A DNA stretch of 64,000 nucleotides, from the NCBI RefSeq assembly GCF_036967205.1, contig NZ_CP146022.1:248001-312000 (forward strand). The letters are read 5' to 3'. The position numbers and the translations under genes are program-made. This document shows positions 16,297-24,287 of this stretch, in pieces (within the stretch, counting starts at the first letter, position 1; every line of letters starts with the position of its first letter). The notes under the pieces are model-generated. The model did not search any database. It was given only the letters and a program-made list of their open reading frames with translations, and was not told where the DNA came from. The stretch is from Streptomyces sp. Q6 (lineage in GTDB: Bacteria > Actinomycetota > Actinomycetes > Streptomycetales > Streptomycetaceae).

Positions 16297-19044
16297 GTGG
16301 AGTCGGTCGTAGCGACAATGGTCGGCCGCGAGAGCGAGCAGGAGGTGTTGTCGGCGTTCGTGGCCGACCCCGGGGGCCGGTCCCTCGTGCTGCGCGGCGA
16401 CACAGGTGTGGGTAAGAGCGCACTACTGGAACATGTGGCCGACGTCGCGTCGCGACACGGGTACCGGACCATCCGGGCGGCCGGCGTCGAGGCGGAGTCG
16501 GAGCTGCCGTTCGCCGGTCTGCATCAGTTCCTGTATCCGCTACTGTCCTCCATCGACCAGCTGGACGACACCCACCGCAAGGTGTTCGACGTCGTGTTCG
16601 GCCGGAGCCAGGAGACACCTCCCTCGGTCATGACACTCGGCATCGCCGTGCTCGACCTGCTCTCCCTGGCGGCGTCGCAGGAGCCCTTGCTGCTCGTGCT
16701 CGACGACGGCCAGTGGATGGACGCCTCCAGCATCGGGGTGTGCGGGTTCGTGGGGCGCCGCCTGACCGGCAGCTCCGTCAAGCTCGTCGTCGTACTCCGC
16801 TCCGACCTGCCCTCGGGCTTCGACACCGCCGCACTGCCGGAGCTTCCCGTCACCACACTGTCGGAGAAGGCCTCCGAGCAGCTCCTGGACACCCGGCACC
16901 CGGGACTCGATCCGCGAACCCGGCGCCTGGTGCTGGACGAGGCGCAGGGCAACGCCCTGGCGCTGCTCGAACTGCCGCCCTACGTCCGGCGAGCGGGACG
17001 CGCCTCCGGGGAGCGGCTCGGGTACACCGGCATCCCGCTCCCGGTCCGCCTGCAACAGGTGTACGGCGCCCGGATCGAGGCCCTCGGCGACGGCGTGCGC
17101 GCGGAGTTGCTGCGCGGCGCGCTGGACGGTGCCGGTGCGACGGCCGGCAGCCCGCGGGGCACGCGCTACCGGATGACCGGGGCCGACGAGGCGGCGGACT
17201 GCGGTCTGCTGGACATCGATCCGCTCACCGGGGACTTCATCTTCCGGCACCCCCTGGTGCGTTCGACCGTCGTCCAGACGGCGACGCCCAACGAACGCCG
17301 CGCCGCGCACGCCATGCTCGCGCAGGTGCACCGTGACGATCTGGAACGCCGTGCGACACACCTGGCGGCCTCGACGATCGACCCCGACGAGGAGGTCGCG
17401 GCCGTCCTGGAGGCGGCCGCGGAATCCGCCACGGTGCAGGGCGGCGCACTGTCCGCCGTGGCGTGGCTGACACGGGCCGCGGAGCTGAGCGAGAGCCACG
17501 AGGAACGATCCAGGCGGCTGGGCAGCGCGGCGTACATCGCCGGCCACTCCGGCCAGTTGGACCAGGCCCGGCAGCTGATCCGCTCCGGGTCCGGCATCGG
17601 CGATTCGCCGAGTTCGGTGGTCACTTCGGGCTATGTCGCGCTCTTCGAGGACGGCGATGTTCGGTCCTCGCACCGGCAGGTCTTCGCCGCGATCGAGAGC
17701 ATGCGCGACGCGGGGGTGAACGAACGGGACGAGATCCTCACGCGCCTCGTCGACCTGTTGCTGGCGATCAGTCAGTACGCGAGTGACGAGACCGCGTGGG
17801 AACGTACCCATGAACTCCTCGGCGGGCTCGGCGACTTGGTGCCCTCGCACTCGCGGATCTTCGAGGACGCCTGGGGCGATGTCGTACGCCGGGGAGCCGG
17901 GGTGGACGAGCGGGTGGAGCGTGCCTTCGTCGGCCTCGCGGACCTGGAACCGTGGGGTGTCACCAGGCTGGGAGTCGCCGCGTACCACGTGGACACCCTC
18001 AGCCAGTACCGGCCTCACCTTCAGCGCACGGTGGACCGCGAGGTGGAGACGGGGGCCCTGGCCGACGTCATGACCATGCTGCACCTGATCATGCTCGACC
18101 AGATCGCGGTCGGTGAGTGGGACGAGGCAGGGCGCACCGGGCAGCGCTGCCTGGAGCTGACGACGGCCCACCAGCACGATCTGTTCACGTATCACACCCA
18201 CGCCTACCTCGGGCAGGTCGCGGCGCTGCAAGGCGATATCGAGCGGGCCCGGGAACTCCAGTCCCTGGTCGACACCTGGGCCCGGCCCCGCGGCGTCGGC
18301 TTCCTCACCCAGATCACCGACGCGATCGGCACCACCACCGCCCTCGCCGAGGGCGACTACGAAGCCGCGTATCTCCACGCCATCGGCATCACACCGCCCG
18401 GAGTCTTCCGCCCCTACGCGCACCAGGCCTCCCGCACCCTCCTCGATCTCGTCGAAGCCGCCCTGCACACCGGTCGCGCCGAGCAGGCCCGCACCCACGC
18501 CCTCGCCGCCCAGCGGGCCGACCTCCCCGGAATCTCCCCTCGGCTCGCCCTCGTCACGTACGGGGCTCTCGCCATGACCGCCACCGACCCCGGCGAGGCC
18601 GAGACCTTGTACCGCAAGGCCGAGACCCACCCGCACAGCGCGAACCACCCCTTCGAACTCGCCCGCATCCACCTCTCTCACGGCATCCGGCTCCGCCACA
18701 CCCAGGGGCGGAAAGCCGCACGGCTCCCCCTCACCCTCGCCGCGGAGACCTTCGAGCGACTCGGCGCACCCTCGTGGACCGAGCGAGCTCGCGCCGAACT
18801 CCGGGCGACCGGTGCGTCCGCCCTCGCGCCCTCGGCTCATCTCGCGGCCCTGACCTGGCAGGAGCGCCGGATCGCGGAGCTCGCGGCGAGCGGGCTGACC
18901 AACAAGGAGATCGGCCAGCGAATGCATCTCTCGCCTCGCACGGTCAGCTCACACCTGTACCGGGTCTTCCCGAAACTCGGCATCACCGCGCGCGCCGCGC
19001 TGCGCGACGCCCTGGCGAAGGTTCCCGGTGACCAGCACGTGTGA
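16297..19044 (+). CDS. Large ATP-binding LuxR-family (LAL) transcriptional regulator
   Basis: The product is 915 residues, the normal LAL size. The AAA-type N-terminus has Walker A RGDTGVGKS (about 33-41) and Walker B LLLVLDDGQWMD (about 143). A long TPR-like helical middle follows. Residues ~850-905 are a LuxR helix-turn-helix (LTWQERRIAELAASGLTNKE, then SPRTVSSHLYRVFPKLGI). Such proteins are pathway-specific activators in many Streptomyces clusters, but no biosynthetic cluster adjoins it. The start GTG 16297 has GGGAG and GGGGGA boxes upstream. Confidence 0.92.
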   Translation: MESVVATMVGRESEQEVLSAFVADPGGRSLVLRGDTGVGKSALLEHVADVASRHGYRTIRAAGVEAESELPFAGLHQFLYPLLSSIDQLDDTHRKVFDVVFGRSQETPPSVMTLGIAVLDLLSLAASQEPLLLVLDDGQWMDASSIGVCGFVGRRLTGSSVKLVVVLRSDLPSGFDTAALPELPVTTLSEKASEQLLDTRHPGLDPRTRRLVLDEAQGNALALLELPPYVRRAGRASGERLGYTGIPLPVRLQQVYGARIEALGDGVRAELLRGALDGAGATAGSPRGTRYRMTGADEAADCGLLDIDPLTGDFIFRHPLVRSTVVQTATPNERRAAHAMLAQVHRDDLERRATHLAASTIDPDEEVAAVLEAAAESATVQGGALSAVAWLTRAAELSESHEERSRRLGSAAYIAGHSGQLDQARQLIRSGSGIGDSPSSVVTSGYVALFEDGDVRSSHRQVFAAIESMRDAGVNERDEILTRLVDLLLAISQYASDETAWERTHELLGGLGDLVPSHSRIFEDAWGDVVRRGAGVDERVERAFVGLADLEPWGVTRLGVAAYHVDTLSQYRPHLQRTVDREVETGALADVMTMLHLIMLDQIAVGEWDEAGRTGQRCLELTTAHQHDLFTYHTHAYLGQVAALQGDIERARELQSLVDTWARPRGVGFLTQITDAIGTTTALAEGDYEAAYLHAIGITPPGVFRPYAHQASRTLLDLVEAALHTGRAEQARTHALAAQRADLPGISPRLALVTYGALAMTATDPGEAETLYRKAETHPHSANHPFELARIHLSHGIRLRHTQGRKAARLPLTLAAETFERLGAPSWTERARAELRATGASALAPSAHLAALTWQERRIAELAASGLTNKEIGQRMHLSPRTVSSHLYRVFPKLGITARAALRDALAKVPGDQHV

Positions 19045-19055
19045 CCGCGCCGCGT

Positions 19056-19859
19056 TCACCCCTCCCCCGGATACGGATGGATGCCCATGTCGTCGAGCCA
19101 GCGGAGCACATGGTCGGCGACGTAGCGCCAGCCGTTGTCCATGACGAGGGAGTGGGCGCGGTCGGCGAACTGCTTGAGGTCGGTCGCCGCCGTGGAGTCG
19201 CCGTAGGCCTTGTACGCGGCCCGGGTGACGGAGTCGGGCACGAGCAGGTCCTCCTGACCGGAGATCAGCAGCAGCGGCCCCCTGTCGGTGTTGCCGATGT
19301 CCGCGACGGCGTACGGGCTGCGCGCCGCCCCCGCGCAGCCGAGGTCGGCGAGGAGCCGGCGCGGGGCGGGCACCACGTAGCGTTCGTGGAGCCGCTCGGC
19401 CTCCGCCGTGTCGAGGGTGTTCGCGAAGACCTTCCGGAACTGTTCCGGGGACAGCGGCACCAGTGGTCCGTCGCCGTCCCGGTCCGGGGTCCACAGTCCG
19501 GGCCGGGCGGCGGGCAGCGGGATGTCGTTGATGGGGGCGGCCGCGATGGCCACCGCGGCCCGCCCGATGTTGACACCGATGAGGTGCTGGGCGATGAGCC
19601 CGCCGACCGAGTGTCCGACGATGACCGGAGCCCGGTCGAGGGAGCGCACGATCGCCGCGTAGTGGTCCGTCAACACGTCGAGGCCGATGCCGTGGAAGGG
19701 CTCGGGCGACCTGCGCGTCTCCCGGGCGGTGGCCGCCTCCCCCGGCCACCCGGGGGTGAGGGGGAGGAATCCCCGGCCGGCGAAGCGCTCGGCCCATGAC
19801 TCCCAGGAGAGGGCGTGCAGCCACTCGCCATGGATGAAGACGACGGGCGTACGGTTCAC
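19056..19859 (-). CDS. Alpha/beta hydrolase
   Basis: The product is 267 residues. The oxyanion strand is PVVFIHGEWLHALSW, the Ser nucleophile is in VGHSVGGL (about residue 85), an acidic residue lies in SGQEDLLVP, and the His is in FADRAHSLVMD. There is no signal peptide, so it is cytosolic. GGAGGAG lies just before GTG 19859. It is convergent with the LAL gene, with 11 bp between stops. The family includes lysophospholipase- and non-haem-peroxidase-like members, and the substrate is unknown. Confidence 0.85.
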   Translation of the reverse strand: MNRTPVVFIHGEWLHALSWESWAERFAGRGFLPLTPGWPGEAATARETRRSPEPFHGIGLDVLTDHYAAIVRSLDRAPVIVGHSVGGLIAQHLIGVNIGRAAVAIAAAPINDIPLPAARPGLWTPDRDGDGPLVPLSPEQFRKVFANTLDTAEAERLHERYVVPAPRRLLADLGCAGAARSPYAVADIGNTDRGPLLLISGQEDLLVPDSVTRAAYKAYGDSTAATDLKQFADRAHSLVMDNGWRYVADHVLRWLDDMGIHPYPGEG

Positions 19860-20182
19860 GGTTGGCTCCTCCGAGCATGACGACCTTCATGAGGCTCCGG
19901 CGGCGCGGGCGATGGTTTCAGGATCGTTCAGGCGCGGATCAGGGGCGACAGTCGAATGACTTAATGTCGGCGCCCCGAGGCCGTGGCGTGCGACGACGTG
20001 TCGACGATCGGGCTCTCGCGCCGGGTGGACGAAGAGGGACAGGGTCTCTCTTCTCGGGCGTCGACGCCCGCGGTCCGCGTCGCAGCCCGTGGAGTTCGAC
20101 GGTCAAGTTACTGATGTACGTCGGTCCCGCGGGGACGAGAGTGACTCGGGTCAGCTTCCGCCCCAGAGAAGGGTCCTCCGTC
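19860..20182. other. Divergent intergenic region, no gene recognised
   Basis: The region separates the hydrolase start at 19859 from the SsgA-like start at 20183. An open frame runs through it, but its codons look non-coding (Arg-rich, no Shine-Dalgarno). I see no clear palindrome or promoter pair. Confidence 0.4.
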
Positions 20183-20665
20183 ATGAGCGGCAACCATCCC
20201 GGTGTCCAGACTTCCCGGACGGCGTCGTACGGCAGCGGTCCCGAGCTGGTCCTGGACCTGGACATCGAGCGCCTGCTCGGCGTCTCGGCCCGGCAGGCCA
20301 TCAGGGCGGAGTTCCGGTTCGATCCCGGGTCGCCGCTGGTAGTCCGCGTGGAGTTCGTCATCGCGGGCGGCGCCCGCGTGCTGTGGCGGATCGGCCGCGA
20401 TCTGCTCCAGCAGGGGTTGTACTCGGTGAGCGGTCTCGGTGACGTGCAGATGTGGCCGGCGTATCCGGCGCGGGCCGTGGCCACGGCCCGGCTGCGATTG
20501 ACCTCCGGGGACATGGCGGCGCTGTTCGAGCTGCCCGTGCCGCCGCTGGCGGCGTGGCTGCGACACACCTACGACCTCGTTCCCGCCGGTCGGGAACTCG
20601 CCGAGATCGACTGGGACGTCGCGACGGCGGACCTGCTCCAGGACCCCGCGGCCCAGTCGGACTGA
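20183..20665 (+). CDS. SsgA-like sporulation/cell-division protein (SALP)
   Basis: The product is 160 residues. The SALP pattern is visible in order: AEFRFDPGSPLVVRVEFV, then VLWRIGRDLLQQGLYS, GDVQMWPAY, a serine/glycine-led strand, and AAWLRHTYDLVPAGRE. SALPs are specific to sporulating actinomycetes; SsgB and SsgA position FtsZ, and other members act in septum and spore-wall maturation. This protein carries a 25-30 residue N-terminal extension relative to SsgB, so I do not assign a specific paralogue. ATG 20183 has GAGAAGGG about 12 nt upstream. The GTG of pheA is 145 bp downstream. Confidence 0.85.
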   Translation: MSGNHPGVQTSRTASYGSGPELVLDLDIERLLGVSARQAIRAEFRFDPGSPLVVRVEFVIAGGARVLWRIGRDLLQQGLYSVSGLGDVQMWPAYPARAVATARLRLTSGDMAALFELPVPPLAAWLRHTYDLVPAGRELAEIDWDVATADLLQDPAAQSD

Positions 20666-20810
20666 CACCCCGCAGCCGCCACCGACCCGGCGCACTCCGC
20701 GCCCCGGAGTCTCTCCACGTGGACAGCTCCGCGGTGTTCCGGCGTCCTCGGTCTACGGTTGATCCGCTGCCGGCCGAAGGCGCCGGCTCTCCGACCGAAA
20801 GTTATCTGCC

Positions 20811-21656
20811 GTGACGAGCGTGGCTTACCAGGGTGAATACGCCTCCAATTCCGCGACGGCCGCCCAGACGCTGTTCCCCGGATGCGCCGAGCTGCCCTTC
20901 ACGAGCTTCGAGCAGGCCCTGGACGCGGTGACGCTCGGCAGCGCCGATGTGGCGGTGATCCCGGTCGACAACTCCGCCGCCGGGCGCGTGGCGGACGTAC
21001 ACCATCTGCTGCCGGAATCGGGCCTGTTCGTCGTCGGCGAGTACTTCCTCGCGATCCACTTCGACCTCGTCGGTGTCCCCGGGGCGTCGCTCGACCAGGT
21101 GGAACAGGTCCGCTCCCATGTGCACGCGCTCGGGCAGTGTCGCAAGGTGCTGCGCGAGGGCGGCTGGCGCACGCTGATCAGCGATGACACGGCGGGGGCC
21201 GCCCGCGAGGTGGCGGAGCTGGGCAGCCCGCGGCACGCGGCCCTGGCCCCGCCCGCCGCGGCCCGGCACTACGGCCTGGAGGTGCTGCGGGCAGGTGTCG
21301 AGGACGACCCGGACAACACGACACGCTTCGTCGTCCTGTCCCGCGACGCCGACTTCGCCCCGCTCACGGACGAGCCGACGATGACGAGCCTGTTCTTCGC
21401 CGTACGCAACATTCCCAGCGCCCTCTACAAGGCGCTGGGCGGCTTCGCCAGCAACACCGTGAACCTGACGAAGATCGAGAGCTATCAGATGGGTGCGGGC
21501 TTCAACCCCAGCTGCTTCTACATCGAGATCGAGGGGCATCCCGACGACACCCGGGTCGCGCTGGCCCTTCAGGAGCTGCGCTTCTTCTCCTCGGAGGTCC
21601 GCGTCCTCGGCGTCTACCCGGCGCACCCGCACCGGCTGCGCGAGCGGGTCCTGTAG
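20811..21656 (+). CDS. pheA: Prephenate dehydratase with C-terminal ACT domain
   Basis: The product is 281 residues. The N-terminal catalytic domain contains the substrate-site TRF motif (NTTRFVVLS, about residues 170-178), and residues ~192-270 form an ACT domain. It converts prephenate to phenylpyruvate for phenylalanine synthesis. The ACT segment reads ALYKALGGFASNTVNLTKIE followed by SYQ, so the usual GALV and ESRP phenylalanine-binding motifs are replaced; that form is the one common in alphaproteobacterial PheA. It is therefore probably a second or transferred copy with altered feedback. The start GTG 20811 has only a weak GAAAG upstream. Confidence 0.9.
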   Translation: MTSVAYQGEYASNSATAAQTLFPGCAELPFTSFEQALDAVTLGSADVAVIPVDNSAAGRVADVHHLLPESGLFVVGEYFLAIHFDLVGVPGASLDQVEQVRSHVHALGQCRKVLREGGWRTLISDDTAGAAREVAELGSPRHAALAPPAAARHYGLEVLRAGVEDDPDNTTRFVVLSRDADFAPLTDEPTMTSLFFAVRNIPSALYKALGGFASNTVNLTKIESYQMGAGFNPSCFYIEIEGHPDDTRVALALQELRFFSSEVRVLGVYPAHPHRLRERVL

Positions 21657-21703
21657 CGGGTGGCGGGGCCCATGCGGTCGGTGGCCCGTCCGAACGCTCG
21701 CCG

Positions 21704-22252
21704 TCAGACCGCGGTGGTGCTCTTACGTGCCCGGTAGGCGGCGGCCTTGACGCGGTTTCCGCAGGTCCGCATGGCGCACCACTCACGCCGGTGGCCGCGC
21801 GAGCGGTCGAGGTAGACCTGGGTGCACTCCGGGCGTGCGCACTCACGGAGCAGGGCGCCCTCGTCACCGCCGAGGATCTCGACCGTCGCGCGAGCGAGGG
21901 TCGCGAGCCCCTGGGCGACGGATCCGGTGTGGCGCACGCCGTCGGGGGTGAGCTGCACCTTCACCGGCAGACCGGCGGCGCACCGGTTGACCTCGGCGAC
22001 GTCGGCCGCGGGGAGCGGCTCACCGGCGAGCCGGGCCGCCACCAACGAGTAGATCGCCTCGCGCAGGTCGATCGCGGTCTCTACATCGACCTCGTCGGCC
22101 TCGGGTGGTGTGTCGAGCATCTTGGACTCGACGAACCAGTCGTCGAGCAGTGCGGGCGTGGCCAGCTTCTCGGTCGGCTCCTCGTTGCGTCGCGCGCGCA
22201 GGGTGCCGACGAAGTCGAGCGGGAGCGTCCCACAGGGAAAGGCATGATTCAC
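21704..22252 (-). CDS. CGNR zinc-finger / ABATE-domain putative regulator
   Basis: The product is 182 residues. An N-terminal ABATE-like domain (TLPLDFVGTLRARR ... EKLATPALLDDWFVE) is followed by a C-terminal CGNR zinc finger (CARPECTQVYLDRSR ... REWCAMRTCGNRVKAAAYR) with the four Cys and the CGNR signature. Such proteins are stress-responsive, probably DNA-binding regulators. The GTG at 22252 is chosen because the conserved PLDFVG segment starts within 10 residues of it. A motif shared with the ECF sigma and small-protein genes abuts the start. It is divergent from the hydrolase at 22461. Confidence 0.85.
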   Translation of the reverse strand: MNHAFPCGTLPLDFVGTLRARRNEEPTEKLATPALLDDWFVESKMLDTPPEADEVDVETAIDLREAIYSLVAARLAGEPLPAADVAEVNRCAAGLPVKVQLTPDGVRHTGSVAQGLATLARATVEILGGDEGALLRECARPECTQVYLDRSRGHRREWCAMRTCGNRVKAAAYRARKSTTAV

Positions 22253-22253
22253 G

Positions 22254-22273
22254 TAACCATACTGACGGGTGAC
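22254..22273. promoter_or_regulatory. Shared motif TAACC-N9-GGTGAC (site A)
   Basis: TAACC (22254-22258), nine bases, then GGTGAC (22268-22273). The same arrangement occurs at 24268-24287 and 25416-25435. Here it touches the GTG of the CGNR gene. Confidence 0.5.
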
Positions 22274-22460
22274 TAACGAAAGTGCAACGTTCGGGTCGAC
22301 TCGACGACCGCCCGACCGGCGGCCGCCGCCCACCGGACGGGGCATCGGCGGTGGCTCACCCCCGGACGTGGCGTGGATCACAGCGCGGGGGTCGAACTTC
22401 GGTGCCGCCGCAGCATCGTGTCGGTGTCATCCACTGCCTTCCGCCGCGAACGGAGCCACC

Positions 22461-23399
22461 ATGAGCGTCACCGCGAACACCCCCGAGGCATCGCCGAGTT
22501 CCCGCGCGCTGCCGGGCCCCTTGTCCCCCGGCACGCATTCCCTCACCATCGGCGGCGTCACCCAGCGCTACCACGTCCACGGCACCGGCCCGGTGTGCGT
22601 GGCCCACCCCGGTGGGCCCGGCATTCTCTGGGACTACCTGCGTATGCCGCTCCTCGAAGAGCACCTGACCATGGTCTACGTGGAACCGATCGGGACCGGC
22701 GCCGCGAGCCGGTTGCCCTCCCACCCGCACGGCTACACGCGGGACCGGTACAGCCGCTTCCTGGAGCATCTGATCAATCGGCTGGGCGTGCCCAAGGTGT
22801 ATCTGCTTGGCCACTCGCACGGCGCTTTCGTGGCCGCGCACCACGCCGTGCACCGGGCCGAACGGCTCGCCGGTGTCGTGCTGTACGAAGGCGCCCCGGT
22901 CACCGGCCTCGAGCACGGCGCGGAGGCCGGGCGCCTGGTGGAGAAGTTCGCCGCCGAGCACGCGAACCACCCCGGTCTCGCCGAGGTGCTCGCCGCGTTC
23001 GGCGCCATGTCGGACCTGTCCAGCGACGAGGAGACGACGGCGGTGGCGCGTGGCGTCCTGCCTTCCTACTTCGCCGACTACTGGGGCGACGAGGAGCGCT
23101 GGGCGCCTTTCCGTGACGCGGTGCGGGCGGTGTTCATCTCCGGCCTGGACGAGAACCTCTCCCCCGACACGGTCGACGACCGTACGGCGCTCAAGGCGCT
23201 CGGCATACCGGCGCTGGTCGTCGTGGGTCGGCATGACGTGATCTGCGGGGTGCGCTGGAGCGAGGAGTTGCACGACCTGATCCCGGACGCGCGACTGGTG
23301 GTCCTGGAGCACAGTGGCCACTTCGGGCACCTGGAGGAACCGGAGCGGTTCGACCGGGCCGTGTTCGACTTCGTTTCCGAGACGGGGGCCGGCGCGTAG
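22461..23399 (+). CDS. Alpha/beta hydrolase, proline-iminopeptidase-like
   Basis: The product is 312 residues. The oxyanion region is AHPGGPGILWDYL, in the HGGPG style of prolyl iminopeptidases. The Ser nucleophile lies in LGHSHGAFVAAH (about residue 118), an acidic residue in VVGRHDVICG and the His in LEHSGHFGHLEEP. It probably hydrolyses small esters, lactones or peptides in the cytosol. CGGAG lies 4 nt before ATG 22461. It is divergent from the CGNR regulator, which may control it. A hairpin follows its stop. Confidence 0.85.
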   Translation: MSVTANTPEASPSSRALPGPLSPGTHSLTIGGVTQRYHVHGTGPVCVAHPGGPGILWDYLRMPLLEEHLTMVYVEPIGTGAASRLPSHPHGYTRDRYSRFLEHLINRLGVPKVYLLGHSHGAFVAAHHAVHRAERLAGVVLYEGAPVTGLEHGAEAGRLVEKFAAEHANHPGLAEVLAAFGAMSDLSSDEETTAVARGVLPSYFADYWGDEERWAPFRDAVRAVFISGLDENLSPDTVDDRTALKALGIPALVVVGRHDVICGVRWSEELHDLIPDARLVVLEHSGHFGHLEEPERFDRAVFDFVSETGAGA

Positions 23400-23420
23400 G
23401 CATCGGCGCCCGGCATCGAT

Positions 23421-23452
23421 GTGGCCCGCACCCTGTACGGGGTGCGGGCCAC
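23421..23452. terminator. Bidirectional hairpin terminator
   Basis: GTGGCCCGCACCC (23421-23433) and GGGTGCGGGCCAC (23440-23452) form a perfect 13-bp stem with a 6-nt loop, between convergent stops at 23399 and 23472. Confidence 0.9.
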
Positions 23453-23471
23453 GCGACGGAGCGGAGCCGCC

Positions 23472-23909
23472 TCAGGTACGCAGGTGGCGGCTCACGTCGC
23501 CCACCAGATGGATGGAGACCCGGCGCTCCGTGAATCGCCATGCTCCGTCCCGGCACGCGAAACGGTCCCGGTAGCGTCCAGCGGCCACGGGCTGCAACGG
23601 GAACCCGGGCACCGCCTGGAACACCGTGACGTAGGAACGGGCGGTGGCCGTTGCCGCCCGCTCGTCGACGTCGACCGCGAGGTTGGTCGTGACGTGGTGG
23701 GTACGGGGTGTGCCGTCCTCGTAGAGGATCACGCTGTCCCGGAGCATCCTCTCCACACCCCCGCCCCTGCCCTGGATCGGTCCGGAACTGCCGATGAACA
23801 CGGCGTCGGAGAACAGTGCGCCGGCCCCGGCCAGATCCCCGGAGTCGACCAGTTCGGCGTACGTGGCGATCAGGTTCGCGATGGCGGTGGTATCCGCGAC
23901 GGCACTCAC
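23472..23909 (-). CDS. SnoaL/NTF2-like protein
   Basis: The product is 145 residues with the NTF2-like cone fold pattern: ANLIATYAELVDSGDLAGAG, FSDAVF, RTHHVTTNLAVDVDE, and the strand RDRFACRDGAWRFTERRV. The family includes polyketide cyclases, dehydratases and limonene-epoxide-type enzymes, and many members have no known role. GTG 23909 has no ribosome-binding site; TATTCT ends 7 nt before it, which fits a leaderless transcript. It is convergent with the hydrolase at 22461 and lies downstream of the ECF and small-protein genes. Confidence 0.8.
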   Translation of the reverse strand: MSAVADTTAIANLIATYAELVDSGDLAGAGALFSDAVFIGSSGPIQGRGGGVERMLRDSVILYEDGTPRTHHVTTNLAVDVDERAATATARSYVTVFQAVPGFPLQPVAAGRYRDRFACRDGAWRFTERRVSIHLVGDVSRHLRT

Positions 23910-24003
23910 GAATCCGAGAATACATGTGAGCGGCGGCCGGGTTCCGTAGCCGTCAACTCACCTCACCTGGAGGAGAATTGACGGGGCTCTGCCGGGGCCC
24001 GCT

Positions 24004-24198
24004 CTACAGGCCGAGGTCGAGGGCCAGGCAGGAGTAGTACTGCCACTGCCCCTCGGGGTTGTAGGTGCTGTTGCCCCTGGCGGCCGACCCGGTGTCCACG
24101 CTCTGGGTCGTGTCCTCGATGCGGATGCGCTCGGGGAGCGCTCCGAAGCGTGCGTGCCGCGCCGCCGCGGCGGTGTCGATGGCGGCTTCCTTGTCCAT
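24004..24198 (-). CDS. 64-residue conserved-looking small protein, unknown
   Basis: The ATG at 24198 has a near-ideal GGAGG about 7 nt upstream, the best evidence that this short frame is real. The protein runs from an Ala-rich helical N-terminus through RFGALPERIRIEDTTQSVD, a turn-rich middle, to QWQYYSCLALDLGL. It has one Cys and no signal or membrane segment. It lies 76 bp downstream of the ECF sigma gene, and the shared motif (site C) overlaps the sigma stop codon and could be its promoter. I infer it belongs to the sigma factor's regulon; a regulator or stress role is a guess. Confidence 0.65.
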   Translation of the reverse strand: MDKEAAIDTAAAARHARFGALPERIRIEDTTQSVDTGSAARGNSTYNPEGQWQYYSCLALDLGL

Positions 24199-24267
24199 GA
24201 CCGTCCTCCACTTCGTGGATTGCGTCCGCTTGACCCCCGGACTCCCTCAAGTCTCCTCCCGCAGACG

Positions 24268-24287
24268 TAACCCGTCAAGACGGTGAC
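24268..24287 (-). promoter_or_regulatory. Shared motif (site C), possible ECF promoter of small gene
   Basis: On the minus strand this reads GTCACC, nine bases, GGTTA, then CGTC at 24267-24264. Its position, 66-90 bp before the ATG at 24198, suits a promoter. It overlaps the stop codon of the ECF gene. Confidence 0.5.

Noticed and set aside
16540-18927. A 795-codon minus-strand frame opposite the LAL gene
   Set aside because: Composition is typical of antisense shadow, with no ribosome-binding site and no recognisable domain; the plus-strand frame has clear motifs.
16297-22252. A secondary-metabolite cluster around the LAL regulator and pheA
   Set aside because: No PKS, NRPS, terpene or RiPP gene is present; the genes nearby are unrelated regulators and hydrolases.
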